Shown: positions 1 to 8,741 of the stretch, one piece after another | Position numbering within the stretch: the first letter of the stretch is position 1 | How the letters are laid out: every line of letters begins with the position of its first letter | Assembly (NCBI RefSeq): GCF_003935375.1 | Contig: NZ_RHQM01000016.1 | Coordinates: 1 to 64,000 of the forward strand | Direction: 5' to 3' | From: Stutzerimonas xanthomarina | GTDB lineage: Bacteria; Pseudomonadota; Gammaproteobacteria; Pseudomonadales; Pseudomonadaceae | DNA: 64,000 nt | The notes under the pieces: model-generated | Told to the model about the DNA's origin: nothing | Databases searched by the model: none | What the model saw: the letters and a program-made list of their open reading frames with translations, nothing else | Position numbers and translations under genes: made by a program

Positions 1-5
1 AGGCG

Positions 6-53
6 TGCAGCATGTGATACAGCCTACCCGTGCACCGTGTGATACAGCTTGGG
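6..53. repeat. Short tandem near-repeat at the window edge
   Basis: Two copies of a roughly 19-base unit ending in GTGATACAGC lie side by side here; they differ at a few central positions. No gene could be called in bases 1-120, and the left context is outside the window, so the repeat cannot be interpreted further. It may belong to the end of a larger element to the left. Confidence 0.3.
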
Positions 54-129
54 AAGATGACTTGGCTAGACGCTTACGTTCGAACTACCGGGGCTAGGCG
101 TTGAGGGAAGAACATCCCACGTGAGAATC

Positions 130-160
130 AAAAAAGAGGTCGATCATTGCGATCGACCTC
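130..160 (-). terminator. Rho-independent terminator of the comEA-like gene
   Basis: A perfect 10-bp inverted repeat (136-145 with 151-160, loop of 5) is followed on the minus strand by a run of six U residues. It starts 8 bases past the stop codon of the ComEA-like gene, so it ends that transcript. Confidence 0.85.
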
Positions 161-168
161 CCAAAACT

Positions 169-480
169 TTACTGAATGCTGAGCTGCCCACGAATCTTGT
201 CGAGGGTCGCCGAGCCGATGCCTTTTACCTCGAGCAGCTCATCTACCGAGCTGAACGGGCCATGCTCTTCCCGATAAGCGATGATTGCTTTTGCCTTGGT
301 TTCACCGATGCCTCTCAGCTCACGGGAAAGCGTCTCAGCATCGGCAGCATTGAGGTTCACTGGGGCCGGGGCGACAGCCACAGCTGTCGGGGCAGGTTGT
401 GCCTGAGTGGCGGCATAGCCACCGAAAGAAAAGCCGGAGAGTACGGCGAATGCCGCAGCGGCAAGAATAGCTTTACGCAT
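169..480 (-). CDS. ComEA-like exported helix-hairpin-helix DNA-binding protein
   Basis: The predicted 103-residue protein has an N-terminal signal peptide (MRKAIL, hydrophobic core, cleavage near residue 25), a short Ala/Pro/Val-rich linker and a C-terminal tandem helix-hairpin-helix module with the typical NLNAAD start and the glycine hairpins RGIGETKA and KGIGSATL. Proteins of this build bind double-stranded DNA without sequence preference. ComEA itself pulls DNA through the outer membrane during natural transformation, a trait known in P. stutzeri, but many pseudomonads have such small proteins of unproven role. I chose the ATG at 480 because AAGGA lies 7 bases upstream; a GTG two codons earlier overlaps that site. 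It stands alone, with its own terminator. Confidence 0.85.
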   Translation of the reverse strand: MRKAILAAAAFAVLSGFSFGGYAATQAQPAPTAVAVAPAPVNLNAADAETLSRELRGIGETKAKAIIAYREEHGPFSSVDELLEVKGIGSATLDKIRGQLSIQ

Positions 481-565
481 AATCACGTCCTTATGAAAAC
501 CAAAGTATTCGTTCGCGGGACTTCCTGCTCCGCGTCAGCCAATCTAGTCGCCTGCCAGCTGATGT

Positions 566-597
566 CAAAAACGAGGTTGCATATTTGCGAACCTCGT
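566..597 (-). terminator. Terminator of the flgFGHIJKL transcript
   Basis: An 8-bp inverted repeat (571-578 with 590-597) lies just after the flgL stop codon and is followed on the minus strand by a T run. It closes the long flagellar rod, ring and hook-junction operon. Apart from this hairpin and the comEA leader, bases 487-602 show nothing. Confidence 0.8.
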
Positions 598-602
598 CAA
601 GC

Positions 603-1874
603 TCAGCGCATGGCGTTGAACAGATTCAGGCCGCTGATCTTTACATAGCTCTGCTGCGTAGCCTCAAGGATGACGGTCTGGAACGACAGCCGGGACAGCG
701 CCTCTGCGTAGTCCAGCTCACGCAGCTCGGCCTGGACCGATTTGTTAACCAGCGCCACGTCCTCGTTGTCGGTCTGCGTTGTTTCGATCACGTTCAGACG
801 CGCGCCGATGTTGCCGCGAGCGGCGTCGACGCTGATCATGCCGTGGTCGATATTGGTCAATGCCACAGCGACGGCATCGCGGACACCACTATTGCTAGTG
901 GTTGGATTTTCCAAAGATGATCGAAGGCTGGCGATAGTATTGAGAATGCCCTGCTTCTCCTTGATTTCACCAGAGCTGGTGTCCGGAACGATCCTGATGG
1001 TTTCACCGCCAACCGGGGTCCCGTCCAGATGTACCGTGACGCCTCGAAATACCAACTTGTCGCTCTTGTCCGGGGCGCTGTCCAACTTCATATCAGTGGC
1101 CAGAGCAGTTTCCGTCGCAGGCGCAACGGCCCTGGGTAGTTGATAGATCGCATAAGTTCCGTCCGACTGGAACTCTAGTTCGATCCCTTCCTCCGGAAAA
1201 CCTTGGATGCCGCTAGAGAACGCCACCTCGTCACTTACCAGCGGTGCCGAAACAGAAAGCGTGCTTGTGCCTGTCGCATCAACCACTGGCCCCGCCGACA
1301 AGCGACCGGCATTGGTGACGCTCTCGAAAATGGACTTGCCACTGTCACTTATCGGGATATTCAACGAACTGGCTATCTGCAGCTTGCGCTGACCCTCATC
1401 CCCTTGATAGCTGTAAGTGCCATCTCCAGTACGCACGAAAGGCTGAGTCTTGCCCTGAAAGCCGGAGAACAGGTACTCGCCGCGGGCATTGCGGGTGTTC
1501 ATCAATGACAGCAGCTCGTCCTCGCGTTCAGTCAGCTCGGCTGCAATCGACTTCCGGTCTTCCGCACTCAGGCCACCATTGCCCGCCTGTACGGCAAGCT
1601 CTCGCACTCGCTGCAGAACGGTATTAACCGAGTTGAGCGTCACCTCCTCTTGGGTAAGGCTGTTCTTCGCCGCAGTCAGGTTGGCGTTGTACTGACTCAG
1701 AACGTTCTGCTGCTGGTCCAGCTGGAGCAAACGCACCGACGCAACCGGATCGTCAGCTGGCGTCAGGATGCGATTGCCGGTACTGATCTGCTCCTGAGTG
1801 CGAGTCGCATTGGCGTAGTTGCGCTGCAGTCCGGCGACGCCGTTATTGAATGCTTGCAGGGTGGAAATGCGCAT
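603..1874 (-). CDS. flgL: Flagellar hook-filament junction protein 3 (HAP3)
   Basis: The 423-residue protein has flagellin-like helical termini: the N-terminus begins MRISTLQAFNNG and contains the QISTGNRILTPADDPVA region, and the C-terminus ends in a heptad-rich helix finishing NLFNAMR. The middle (roughly residues 160-330) is the variable outer domain. FlgL forms the second ring between hook and filament and is exported by the flagellar type III system, so it has no cleavable signal. It is the last gene of the flgF-flgL operon, 11 bases downstream of flgK. Its length fits the Pseudomonas family. Confidence 0.95.
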   Translation of the reverse strand: MRISTLQAFNNGVAGLQRNYANATRTQEQISTGNRILTPADDPVASVRLLQLDQQQNVLSQYNANLTAAKNSLTQEEVTLNSVNTVLQRVRELAVQAGNGGLSAEDRKSIAAELTEREDELLSLMNTRNARGEYLFSGFQGKTQPFVRTGDGTYSYQGDEGQRKLQIASSLNIPISDSGKSIFESVTNAGRLSAGPVVDATGTSTLSVSAPLVSDEVAFSSGIQGFPEEGIELEFQSDGTYAIYQLPRAVAPATETALATDMKLDSAPDKSDKLVFRGVTVHLDGTPVGGETIRIVPDTSSGEIKEKQGILNTIASLRSSLENPTTSNSGVRDAVAVALTNIDHGMISVDAARGNIGARLNVIETTQTDNEDVALVNKSVQAELRELDYAEALSRLSFQTVILEATQQSYVKISGLNLFNAMR

Positions 1875-1885
1875 AAGGCGACCTA

Positions 1886-3886
1886 TTACCTGAAGGAGCT
1901 GATCAATGTATCGAACAAGGAGCGGGCAACTTGAATGATCTGGGCCGAAGCGTTGTAGTACTGCTCGAACTTGATCAGGTTGGCGGCTTCCTCGTCCAGG
2001 TTCACAGCCGAGAGTGAATCGCGGTTGTCCGTAGCCTGCTTGAGAATCGAGCCCGTTGCCTCGCTATCCATCCGTGCCTGTGCCGTCAGCGTACCGACAC
2101 GCTCGACCAGTTCGCCGTAGCCATCGGTAAAACTAGCGCCGGAGATGGTTTTGCCCGTAGCGTCAACGGTAACCCCGACGGTTTGTTTGCTCTGCAGGTC
2201 GACCAGTTTCAAAGCATTCCGATTGTCGGACACCCCGCTGCTGTTGAAGCTCAGAGAGAAGCCATCTCCAGTCTGCGGTCTCCCCCCGAGGGAGAGCTGG
2301 AACCTGTAGGTCTCGCCGCCTGACGTGTAGGCGAGGTTAACGGTGTTGGTACTGCCAGAGACAAAAGATGGCGCTGGGGTTACTGCATTCCCGGCCGCAT
2401 CCACATAAGACCAGTTGGCCGGAAGCGGGTCACTGAGTGAATAGCTCTTGCCATCGGGACTCAGAGTTACATCAAAGGAAAGATTTGCCGCGCCAAGTAC
2501 CGTCTTGTCGATAGGTGACGGGCCAGCGATCAAGTCCGGCTGACCAATGACCCCGGTACCACCATTCTGCAACTCGCTCTCTGCGCGCATTGGGGCCGCG
2601 AAAGCTAGCTGATCGGCCTGATCAAGGTCTATGGCAATACCACTTGCAGCTCGCCGGGTAGGCATCACCGTGTAGCTGGTAACGCTCGGGTCAGCGGGTA
2701 CAGAGATGCTGAAGCCCAGCTCGGCGATTGGCGAGTCAACCGGATGGGTACCGGCCAACCAGGCTCCACCGGACGGACGAATACGAAACGTACCTGCCGA
2801 GACGAACTCCACTTGATAGTCGCTGGCAGTCAGCTTGGAAGCGTCGGTGATACTTACATCGATTCCCGTCGGGAAGCTGCGTTTATCGACTAGATCCGCC
2901 GAATTGATGTCCTTGAACAGATCTACGCCTACGTTACCTTTCAGATCCAGCCCCTGCCCCAGCTGAGTATTTACCTGATCACTGACGGCCAGCGAAAGGC
3001 GCCCCAGGGAATTCATGGTCGAATCCAGCACTTCCTCGCGATAGCGAATCAGGCCGCCGAGTTCGCCGCCGGTAATCTGCGAGGTGATGCCCTGCCGCGA
3101 GCCACCGCTGATGAACTGCACTTCATGACGGTTCGGGTCGCCCTGCCCTGGCACGACCTCCAGCTTGGCTACCGTACTGCCCACGACCAGCGGCTGGCCG
3201 CTGCCGATGAATACGTTGAAGCTACTGTCATCCTGAGGAACAACCGTCACGCCGATGTAGCCCGACAACTGCCGAACAGCCTCATCGCGAGCGTCGAGCA
3301 GATCGTTCGGCTGCTTACCATTGGCCGCAGCGATGGCAATAGCCTCGTTGAGGCTACCGATGCTGCCTGCCAGACGATTCACCTGATCGGTGACAGCGGA
3401 CATCTGCTTGTTGGTGAAACTGTTCTGCTCGGAAAGTCGGTCGTATACGGTATTGAAACGCCGCGCCAATCCCTCAGCCTCCGCCAGCACCAGCTGACGC
3501 GCCGGGATATTCGCCGGGTCCTCGGCAGCTGTCTGCAAGGCCGAGAAGAACTTTTGCAGCGAAGGCGTGATACCGGTGGTGGTGCCAGCCAGCAATGAAT
3601 CGAGCTGATCGATCTGGCTTTTGTAAGCCTCGACATCACTGTTCAGCGATGTGCTGCTACGCAGCTGGCTGGTGAGAAATTCGCTGTAGGAGCGACGCAC
3701 GTCTACCAGCGAGGTACCCGATCCAATGTAACCGGCACCGCTGAACTGCGGCGAGCGTGTCGCCTGGCTCGCATCCTGGCGGCTATAGCCAGGCGTGTTG
3801 ACGTTCGTGATGTTGTGTCCGGTGATGGAAAGTTGGGTTTTGCTGGCAGACAGGCCGGAAAGGCCAATGCTCAATAGGTCAGCCAT
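1886..3886 (-). CDS. flgK: Flagellar hook-associated protein 1 (HAP1)
   Basis: The protein has 666 residues. The N-terminal rod-type motif is clear (GLSGLSASKTQLSITGHNI, then NTPGYSRQ), and the C-terminus carries the amphipathic partner helix starting VNLDEEAANL and ending LISSFR. The long centre holds the exposed D2/D3 domains. FlgK forms the first junction ring on the hook tip and lets flagellin polymerise. It starts 3 bases after the flgJ stop, so translation is probably coupled. The start follows the conserved MADLL opening. Confidence 0.95.
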   Translation of the reverse strand: MADLLSIGLSGLSASKTQLSITGHNITNVNTPGYSRQDASQATRSPQFSGAGYIGSGTSLVDVRRSYSEFLTSQLRSSTSLNSDVEAYKSQIDQLDSLLAGTTTGITPSLQKFFSALQTAAEDPANIPARQLVLAEAEGLARRFNTVYDRLSEQNSFTNKQMSAVTDQVNRLAGSIGSLNEAIAIAAANGKQPNDLLDARDEAVRQLSGYIGVTVVPQDDSSFNVFIGSGQPLVVGSTVAKLEVVPGQGDPNRHEVQFISGGSRQGITSQITGGELGGLIRYREEVLDSTMNSLGRLSLAVSDQVNTQLGQGLDLKGNVGVDLFKDINSADLVDKRSFPTGIDVSITDASKLTASDYQVEFVSAGTFRIRPSGGAWLAGTHPVDSPIAELGFSISVPADPSVTSYTVMPTRRAASGIAIDLDQADQLAFAAPMRAESELQNGGTGVIGQPDLIAGPSPIDKTVLGAANLSFDVTLSPDGKSYSLSDPLPANWSYVDAAGNAVTPAPSFVSGSTNTVNLAYTSGGETYRFQLSLGGRPQTGDGFSLSFNSSGVSDNRNALKLVDLQSKQTVGVTVDATGKTISGASFTDGYGELVERVGTLTAQARMDSEATGSILKQATDNRDSLSAVNLDEEAANLIKFEQYYNASAQIIQVARSLFDTLISSFR

Positions 3887-3889
3887 GAT

Positions 3890-5062
3890 TTAGCCTCTGG
3901 TCCGCATGGCGGGCACCGAATTCGCGTCGGCAACGGTCTGGTAAGTCTGCATCTTGCGGGCGATCTGGCTGATCTTGCGCGCGTATTGTGGGTCGGTGGC
4001 GTAGCCGGCTTTCTGCAGCTCCTTGACGAAGCGTTCCGAATCGCCGGTATTGCTCGCCACCTGAATGGCGGTCCGATAACGGTCGTTGTTTTCCAGCAGG
4101 CTGACGAAGTCGTCGAAGCTCTGCTCGAACGAATCGTAAGCGCGGAAGCCCGCTCTCTCGCGGGTTGCCGTACCGTTGACGTACTCTGTGGTCATCACGG
4201 TAGCCGACTCCCCTTTCCACCCGGTCGCCTTGATGCCGAACAGGTTGTGGCTGTTGCTGCCGTCCTTCTGACGGATCATGGATTTACCCCAGCCGGTCTC
4301 CAGCGCAGCTTGTGCGACCAGGAAACGCGGCTCGATGCCCAGGCGTTCGGCCGCCTTCTCTGCCATGGGCAGCATGGTGGCGATGAACTCCTCGGACGAA
4401 TTGAACCGCGTCTTGCTCGGCGCGTTGGGCGCACTTTTCTCGACACCGTTGACGACCAACGGCTTGTCCTTGGGGGGCACAAACGCCGTGGCGGGTTTCC
4501 AATCGAGGTCGACCAGAGGCTGCACACCTTCTGCGGCAGGTTTCTGCGCAGTCGCCGATACATCTGCCCCTTGCCGCTCGATCGCCCGGCCTGGTAACGC
4601 AAGACGACGCTGATTCAGCAACTGGGAATCATCTCGTGCGGACTCGACGGCAGCGGCCGGCTTGCTTGGCCATGCGGCCCCTTCGGTCTGCGCAACCTGA
4701 GCAAACGGATTGTTGCGTGTCGCGGTTTCGGTCTGCTTGCTCAACTGGCGAACCAGTACGTCTGCCAGCCCGATGCCGCCGCCTTCCTTCGAAAGACTGA
4801 CAGACAGCTGCTGGTCATACATATCTTGGTATTGCTTGCTAGCCTGACTGTTCAGCGGGTTGTCCTTGGCCAGCACTTCGGTTGCCGAACGCATCGACTT
4901 GAGCATTTCGTTGAGAAACAACGACTCGAACTCCTGCGCAACCTTGCGCACGTTCTCCTCACCGTCCCGATCCTTGCCAACCTTGAGCTGGCTGAGGCGA
5001 TTGAGGTCGTTGTAGCTGCCGCTGTCGAGGCCGCGCGCTCCGCTTCCGAGACGATTTTCCAT
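3890..5062 (-). CDS. flgJ: Rod-capping protein and peptidoglycan hydrolase FlgJ
   Basis: The protein has 390 residues in two domains. The N-terminal rod-binding domain (about 35-110) carries the VAQEFESLFLNEMLKSMR signature. A Pro/Ala-rich linker of about 100 residues follows, then a C-terminal glucosaminidase domain (about 220-375) with the likely catalytic Glu255 in AALETGWGKS. FlgJ caps the growing rod in the periplasm and opens the peptidoglycan for it. The dual-domain form is the usual one in gammaproteobacteria. The linker is long, as in other Pseudomonas FlgJ proteins. Confidence 0.95.
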   Translation of the reverse strand: MENRLGSGARGLDSGSYNDLNRLSQLKVGKDRDGEENVRKVAQEFESLFLNEMLKSMRSATEVLAKDNPLNSQASKQYQDMYDQQLSVSLSKEGGGIGLADVLVRQLSKQTETATRNNPFAQVAQTEGAAWPSKPAAAVESARDDSQLLNQRRLALPGRAIERQGADVSATAQKPAAEGVQPLVDLDWKPATAFVPPKDKPLVVNGVEKSAPNAPSKTRFNSSEEFIATMLPMAEKAAERLGIEPRFLVAQAALETGWGKSMIRQKDGSNSHNLFGIKATGWKGESATVMTTEYVNGTATRERAGFRAYDSFEQSFDDFVSLLENNDRYRTAIQVASNTGDSERFVKELQKAGYATDPQYARKISQIARKMQTYQTVADANSVPAMRTRG

Positions 5063-5072
5063 ATCCCTGCCC

Positions 5073-6173
5073 TTAGATCACGATCAGGTCGGCTTGCAGA
5101 GCGCCAGCCTGCTTCAGTGCTTCAAGAATGGCCATCAGGTCGCTGGGCGCAGCGCCCACCTGATTCACCGCCCGGACGATCTCATCTAGCGTGGTACCCG
5201 GGCCGAACTTGAACATCGGCTTGGCTTCCTGATCGGCTTTTATCTTGCTGTTGGGCACGACGACGGTCTGACCATCCGAGAAGGGCTCCGGCTGGCTCAC
5301 CTGTGGATCTTCGCTGATGGTGACGGTCAGGCTGCCGTGGGTAACGGCGGCAGGCTGCACCCGCACGTTCTGGCCGATCACGATCGTCCCGGTACGCGAA
5401 TTGATGATGACCTTGGCCACGGCTTGGCCAACCTCTACTTCGAGATTTTCCAGAATCGACAGGTAGTCCACGCGCTGACTCGGATCCAGCGGCGCGGTCA
5501 CGCTGACCGAGCCGCCGTCGAGCGCCTGCGCTACACCCGGGCCTAGCAGATCGTTGATCTGATCGACGATGTTCTTGGCCGTGGTGAAGTCCGGACGGTT
5601 GAGATTCAGCGTCAGTGTATTGCCCTGATTGAAGCCGCTCGGCACCGGCCGTTCGACCGTCGCGCCACCCGGGATCCGGCCAGCCGACGGCGAATTGACG
5701 GTGATCCGCGAGCCATCGGCGCCACCGGCATCGAAGCCTCCTACCACCAGGTTGCCCTGGGCGATGGCGTAGACGTTGCCGTCGATACCCTTCAGCGGCG
5801 CCATCAACAGGCTGCCGCCACGCAGGCTCTTGGCGTTACCGATAGACGAGACGGTAATGTCGATGGTCTGTCCCGGCTTGGCGAACGGTGGCAGTTCGGC
5901 ATGAATCGACACCGCCGCGACGTTCTTCAGCTGAATGTTGCCACCGGCCGGCACCTTGATGCCGAACTGGGCCAGCATGTTGTTGAAGGTCTGCACGGTG
6001 AACGGCGTCTGGGTGGTCTGGTCACCGCTACCGTTCAAGCCGACAACCAGGCCGTAGCCGATCAGCTGGTTGCTACGAACACCATGGATGGTCGCGACAT
6101 CCTTCAGACGCTCGGCATAGGCAGAAGTACCAACGGCGAGCAATCCGAGAAAGACGATGGCTTTTCTAATCAT
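5073..6173 (-). CDS. flgI: Flagellar P-ring protein
   Basis: The 366-residue protein has a Sec signal peptide ([20 protein letters not shown]) followed by the conserved [20 protein letters not shown] opening of P-ring proteins and a C-terminus ending QADLIVI. FlgI is exported to the periplasm and polymerises around the distal rod in the peptidoglycan layer. Three ATG codons lie in a row at 6179, 6176 and 6173; AAGGA sits 7 bases before the third, which gives the best-spaced start. The first would leave almost no spacer. An earlier in-frame start at 6197 would run into flgH and is unlikely. Confidence 0.95.
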   Translation of the reverse strand: MIRKAIVFLGLLAVGTSAYAERLKDVATIHGVRSNQLIGYGLVVGLNGSGDQTTQTPFTVQTFNNMLAQFGIKVPAGGNIQLKNVAAVSIHAELPPFAKPGQTIDITVSSIGNAKSLRGGSLLMAPLKGIDGNVYAIAQGNLVVGGFDAGGADGSRITVNSPSAGRIPGGATVERPVPSGFNQGNTLTLNLNRPDFTTAKNIVDQINDLLGPGVAQALDGGSVSVTAPLDPSQRVDYLSILENLEVEVGQAVAKVIINSRTGTIVIGQNVRVQPAAVTHGSLTVTISEDPQVSQPEPFSDGQTVVVPNSKIKADQEAKPMFKFGPGTTLDEIVRAVNQVGAAPSDLMAILEALKQAGALQADLIVI

Positions 6174-6184
6174 CATCATGTCCT

Positions 6185-6895
6185 TCAGAACGGCCAAAGC
6201 GGGCTAACGAAGAAACGACTCAGCCATCCCGGCTGGCTCGCATCAGCGAAAGCGCCTGTGCCGGAGTAAGTAATGCGTGCATCAGCCACGCGCGTGGAAG
6301 AAACGGTGTTATCAGTGGAGATATCGTCCGATCGCACAAGACCGGCAATACGTACAAGCTCATCGCCCGTGTTGAGCGTTAGCCACTTCTCACCTCGCAC
6401 AGCCAGGATGCCGTTGGGCAACACGTCGGAAACGGTGACGGTGATGGAGCCGGAAAGACTGTTGCTCTGGCCTGCCTGGCCGGAGCCATTAGTCGAGCTG
6501 GAACCACCGAATTGCGTATCCAACGAAAGCGGACCGCCATTACGAAGAAGCCCCGCAGCGGGGTTATTCACGCTTACAGCGTTGCCCAAGAGCGAGGTAA
6601 GCCCCATCTCCACATCGCTGGCTTTGGAAATCTTCGAGCTGGCATTCTTGCTCGCTTGGGTTCGCTCATTGAGCGTAATAGTAATGATGTCCCCGACGCG
6701 AAATGCCTTGCGGTCATCGTAGAGATTGGTCTCGAAGCCTGCCTGATAAATTGCGCCGTTGTTCTGCGCCGCTGGCAGCGGCGTGCGAGGCAGCACCGGT
6801 GCATAGTACGGGTCATTCGGTTTCGGCGCAGGAGCAACACATCCGGCCAGCGCCAGGGCGGACGACATCGACACAACGATCAGCAAACGGCTCAT
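6185..6895 (-). CDS. flgH: Flagellar L-ring lipoprotein
   Basis: The 236-residue protein opens with a lipoprotein signal peptide whose lipobox LAGC places the acylated cysteine at residue 19. The conserved L-ring core follows ([19 protein letters not shown], and near the C-terminus [14 protein letters not shown]). FlgH assembles in the outer membrane around the rod, on top of the FlgI ring. The ATG at 6895 is preceded by GAGG at 5 bases; the open frame extends 16 codons further upstream but without a good ribosome site. It ends 11 bases before the flgI start. Confidence 0.95.
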   Translation of the reverse strand: MSRLLIVVSMSSALALAGCVAPAPKPNDPYYAPVLPRTPLPAAQNNGAIYQAGFETNLYDDRKAFRVGDIITITLNERTQASKNASSKISKASDVEMGLTSLLGNAVSVNNPAAGLLRNGGPLSLDTQFGGSSSTNGSGQAGQSNSLSGSITVTVSDVLPNGILAVRGEKWLTLNTGDELVRIAGLVRSDDISTDNTVSSTRVADARITYSGTGAFADASQPGWLSRFFVSPLWPF

Positions 6896-6980
6896 AAACA
6901 CCTCAAGCCATGACAGGCCATCGAAACTACTGCGAGCAGGCACAAGGCGTGCGTGCCCGTATACAACGGCGAACGCACGA

Positions 6981-7766
6981 TCAGAGCTGCTGGGTGACGA
7001 ACGACAGCATCTGGTCGGCGGTGGATATGACCTTGGAGTTCATCTCGTAGGCGCGTTGCGTGGTGATCATGTTCACCAGTTCCTCAACGACGCTGACGTT
7101 GGAGTTTTCCAGGGTGTTCTGCAGCACCGTGCCCAAACCGTTGAGGCCCGGCGTACTCACCTGCGGTGCACCACTGGCGGCAGTTTCCAGGAACAGGTTG
7201 CTGCCCATCGCCTGAAGACCTGCCGGGTTGATGAAGTCGGCCGTCTGCAGGTTGCCGATGATCTGCGGCTGCGGATTGCCCACGGTGGTCACCGAGACAG
7301 TGCCGTCCTCGCCCACGGTGAAAGTCTGAGTTTCCGGCGGTACCACGATGGCCGGCTCCAGCGCATAACCGTTGGAAGTCACCAGCTGGCCGTCCGAACT
7401 AAGGTGGAAGCTACCGTCACGGGTGTAGGAAACCGTGCCATCGGGCAGCAGTACTTGGAAAAAACCGCGTCCGTTGATGGCCATGTCCAGCGGCTGCTCA
7501 GTGGTTTGCAGGCTGCCGGTGGTAAAGATTTTTTGCGTGCCGGTGACGCGCACACCGGTACCCAGCTGCAGGCCGGAGGGCAATTCGCTGTCCTGGCTGG
7601 ACTGACCGCCTGGTTGCCGACGAATCTGATAGAGCAGATCCTGAAACTCGGCGCGGTCCTTCTTGAAGCCGGTGGTGGACACGTTGGCCAGGTTGTTGGA
7701 AATGGTGGTCAGGTTCATGTCCTGGGCGGACAGTCCGGTCTTGCTGACCCAAAGTGCTGGAAGCAT
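6981..7766 (-). CDS. flgG: Flagellar distal rod protein
   Basis: The protein has 261 residues, the usual FlgG length. The N-terminal rod motif ([19 protein letters not shown], then [19 protein letters not shown]) and the C-terminal coiled helix ([17 protein letters not shown]) are intact. FlgG builds the distal rod that passes through the P and L rings. GGAGAAAG precedes the start by 6-10 bases. It lies 35 bases after flgF in the same operon. Confidence 0.97.
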   Translation of the reverse strand: MLPALWVSKTGLSAQDMNLTTISNNLANVSTTGFKKDRAEFQDLLYQIRRQPGGQSSQDSELPSGLQLGTGVRVTGTQKIFTTGSLQTTEQPLDMAINGRGFFQVLLPDGTVSYTRDGSFHLSSDGQLVTSNGYALEPAIVVPPETQTFTVGEDGTVSVTTVGNPQPQIIGNLQTADFINPAGLQAMGSNLFLETAASGAPQVSTPGLNGLGTVLQNTLENSNVSVVEELVNMITTQRAYEMNSKVISTADQMLSFVTQQL

Positions 7767-7801
7767 GAGCTTTCTCCTCGTGCGCCGCCGGCGCCACGCT
7801 A

Positions 7802-8542
7802 TTAGCTGAGTTGCAGTACGCGCGCCATGGCAGCCGCGTCATCTTCGGCGGTGCGCATCATCTTTACGTGCAGTTCAAACTGGCGAGACAGCGCCAGGAT
7901 GGAAGTCATTTCGGATACCGCATTCACATTGCTCGCCTCGAGAAAACCCGAGACGACCCGTACGTTCGCGTCAGGCTCGATAGGCTGGCCATCCTTCAGC
8001 CGAATCAGGCCATCAGTGCCCTTTTCCAGCTGCTGCGGATCAGGGTTGACCAGCTTGATGCGATCCACGGTGACCACAACGTTCGGGTCCTCGCCCAGCG
8101 CGCGAATACTGATAGTGCCGTCATTGCCGACGTCCACCTTCTCTTCCGGCGGAATCGCGATCGGCCCACCATTGCCCAGCACCGGCATACCGTCTGCGGT
8201 ACGCAACATGCCAAGCACGTCAATATTCAGGCTGCCGGTGCGGACGTAGGCCTCACTGCCATCTGGCGCCTGCACCGCAATCCAGCCCTCGCCTTCGACG
8301 GCGACATCAAGATCACGGCCGGTTTCCTGCAAGGTGCCCGGCGTGAAGTCAGTGCCCGGACGCTCGGACATCGCATACACCCGCGCAGGATGACTGTCGC
8401 CAAAGACCTGCATCGAACGGGCTTGCTCGAAATCCCGGCGAAAGCCGGTGGTGGAAATATTCGCCAGATTGTTGGCATGGGCCTGCTGGGCCCGCGCATT
8501 CTGGCTGGCACCGGTCATGGCCACGTAGAGCATCTTGTCCAT
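7802..8542 (-). CDS. flgF: Flagellar proximal rod protein
   Basis: The 246-residue protein begins MDKMLYVAMTGASQN and has the NNLANISTTGFRRDFEQ rod signature and a C-terminal helix (MTSILALSRQFELHVKMM). FlgF is one of the minor proximal rod subunits. The second ATG (8542) was chosen over the one at 8548 because GGAG lies 6 bases before it and because the family starts MDK. This is the first gene of the flgFGHIJKL operon, about 45 bases downstream of the predicted RpoN start site. Confidence 0.95.
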   Translation of the reverse strand: MDKMLYVAMTGASQNARAQQAHANNLANISTTGFRRDFEQARSMQVFGDSHPARVYAMSERPGTDFTPGTLQETGRDLDVAVEGEGWIAVQAPDGSEAYVRTGSLNIDVLGMLRTADGMPVLGNGGPIAIPPEEKVDVGNDGTISIRALGEDPNVVVTVDRIKLVNPDPQQLEKGTDGLIRLKDGQPIEPDANVRVVSGFLEASNVNAVSEMTSILALSRQFELHVKMMRTAEDDAAAMARVLQLS

Positions 8543-8595
8543 CGACATCTCCGAGACGCGAGTTTGACACTTGCGATTCTGTTGCAGATGAAAAA

Positions 8596-8611
8596 TGCAA
8601 GGCGCGTGCCA
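8596..8611 (-). promoter_or_regulatory. RpoN (sigma-54) promoter of flgFGHIJKL
   Basis: On the minus strand the sequence reads TGGCACGCGCCTTGCA, which is TGGCAC, five bases, then TTGCA. This matches the sigma-54 -24/-12 consensus, including the invariant GG and GC at the correct spacing. It lies 54 bases upstream of flgF. In P. aeruginosa this operon is a class III flagellar operon needing RpoN and the FleR activator; the same control is inferred here. Confidence 0.9.
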
Positions 8612-8660
8612 TCACCGAAATGAGAACTTAAGAAGCTGATTTATATAGGTTTTACAGAAA

Positions 8661-8688
8661 CGAAGAAGGCCCTTACGGGCCTTCTTCG
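8661..8688 (-). terminator. Hairpin terminator after flgE
   Basis: A perfect 12-bp stem (8661-8672 with 8677-8688) with a 4-base loop lies about 55 bases beyond the flgE stop codon. The U-rich stretch after it on the minus strand is short and interrupted (TTTCTGTAAAA), so termination may be incomplete. It separates the flgBCDE transcript from the flgF promoter just downstream. Confidence 0.65.
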
Positions 8689-8741
8689 AAAGGAGCGGCG
8701 GAATAATGCCGTCAGCGGCAACCGTTCTTTGCCGCGGGCTA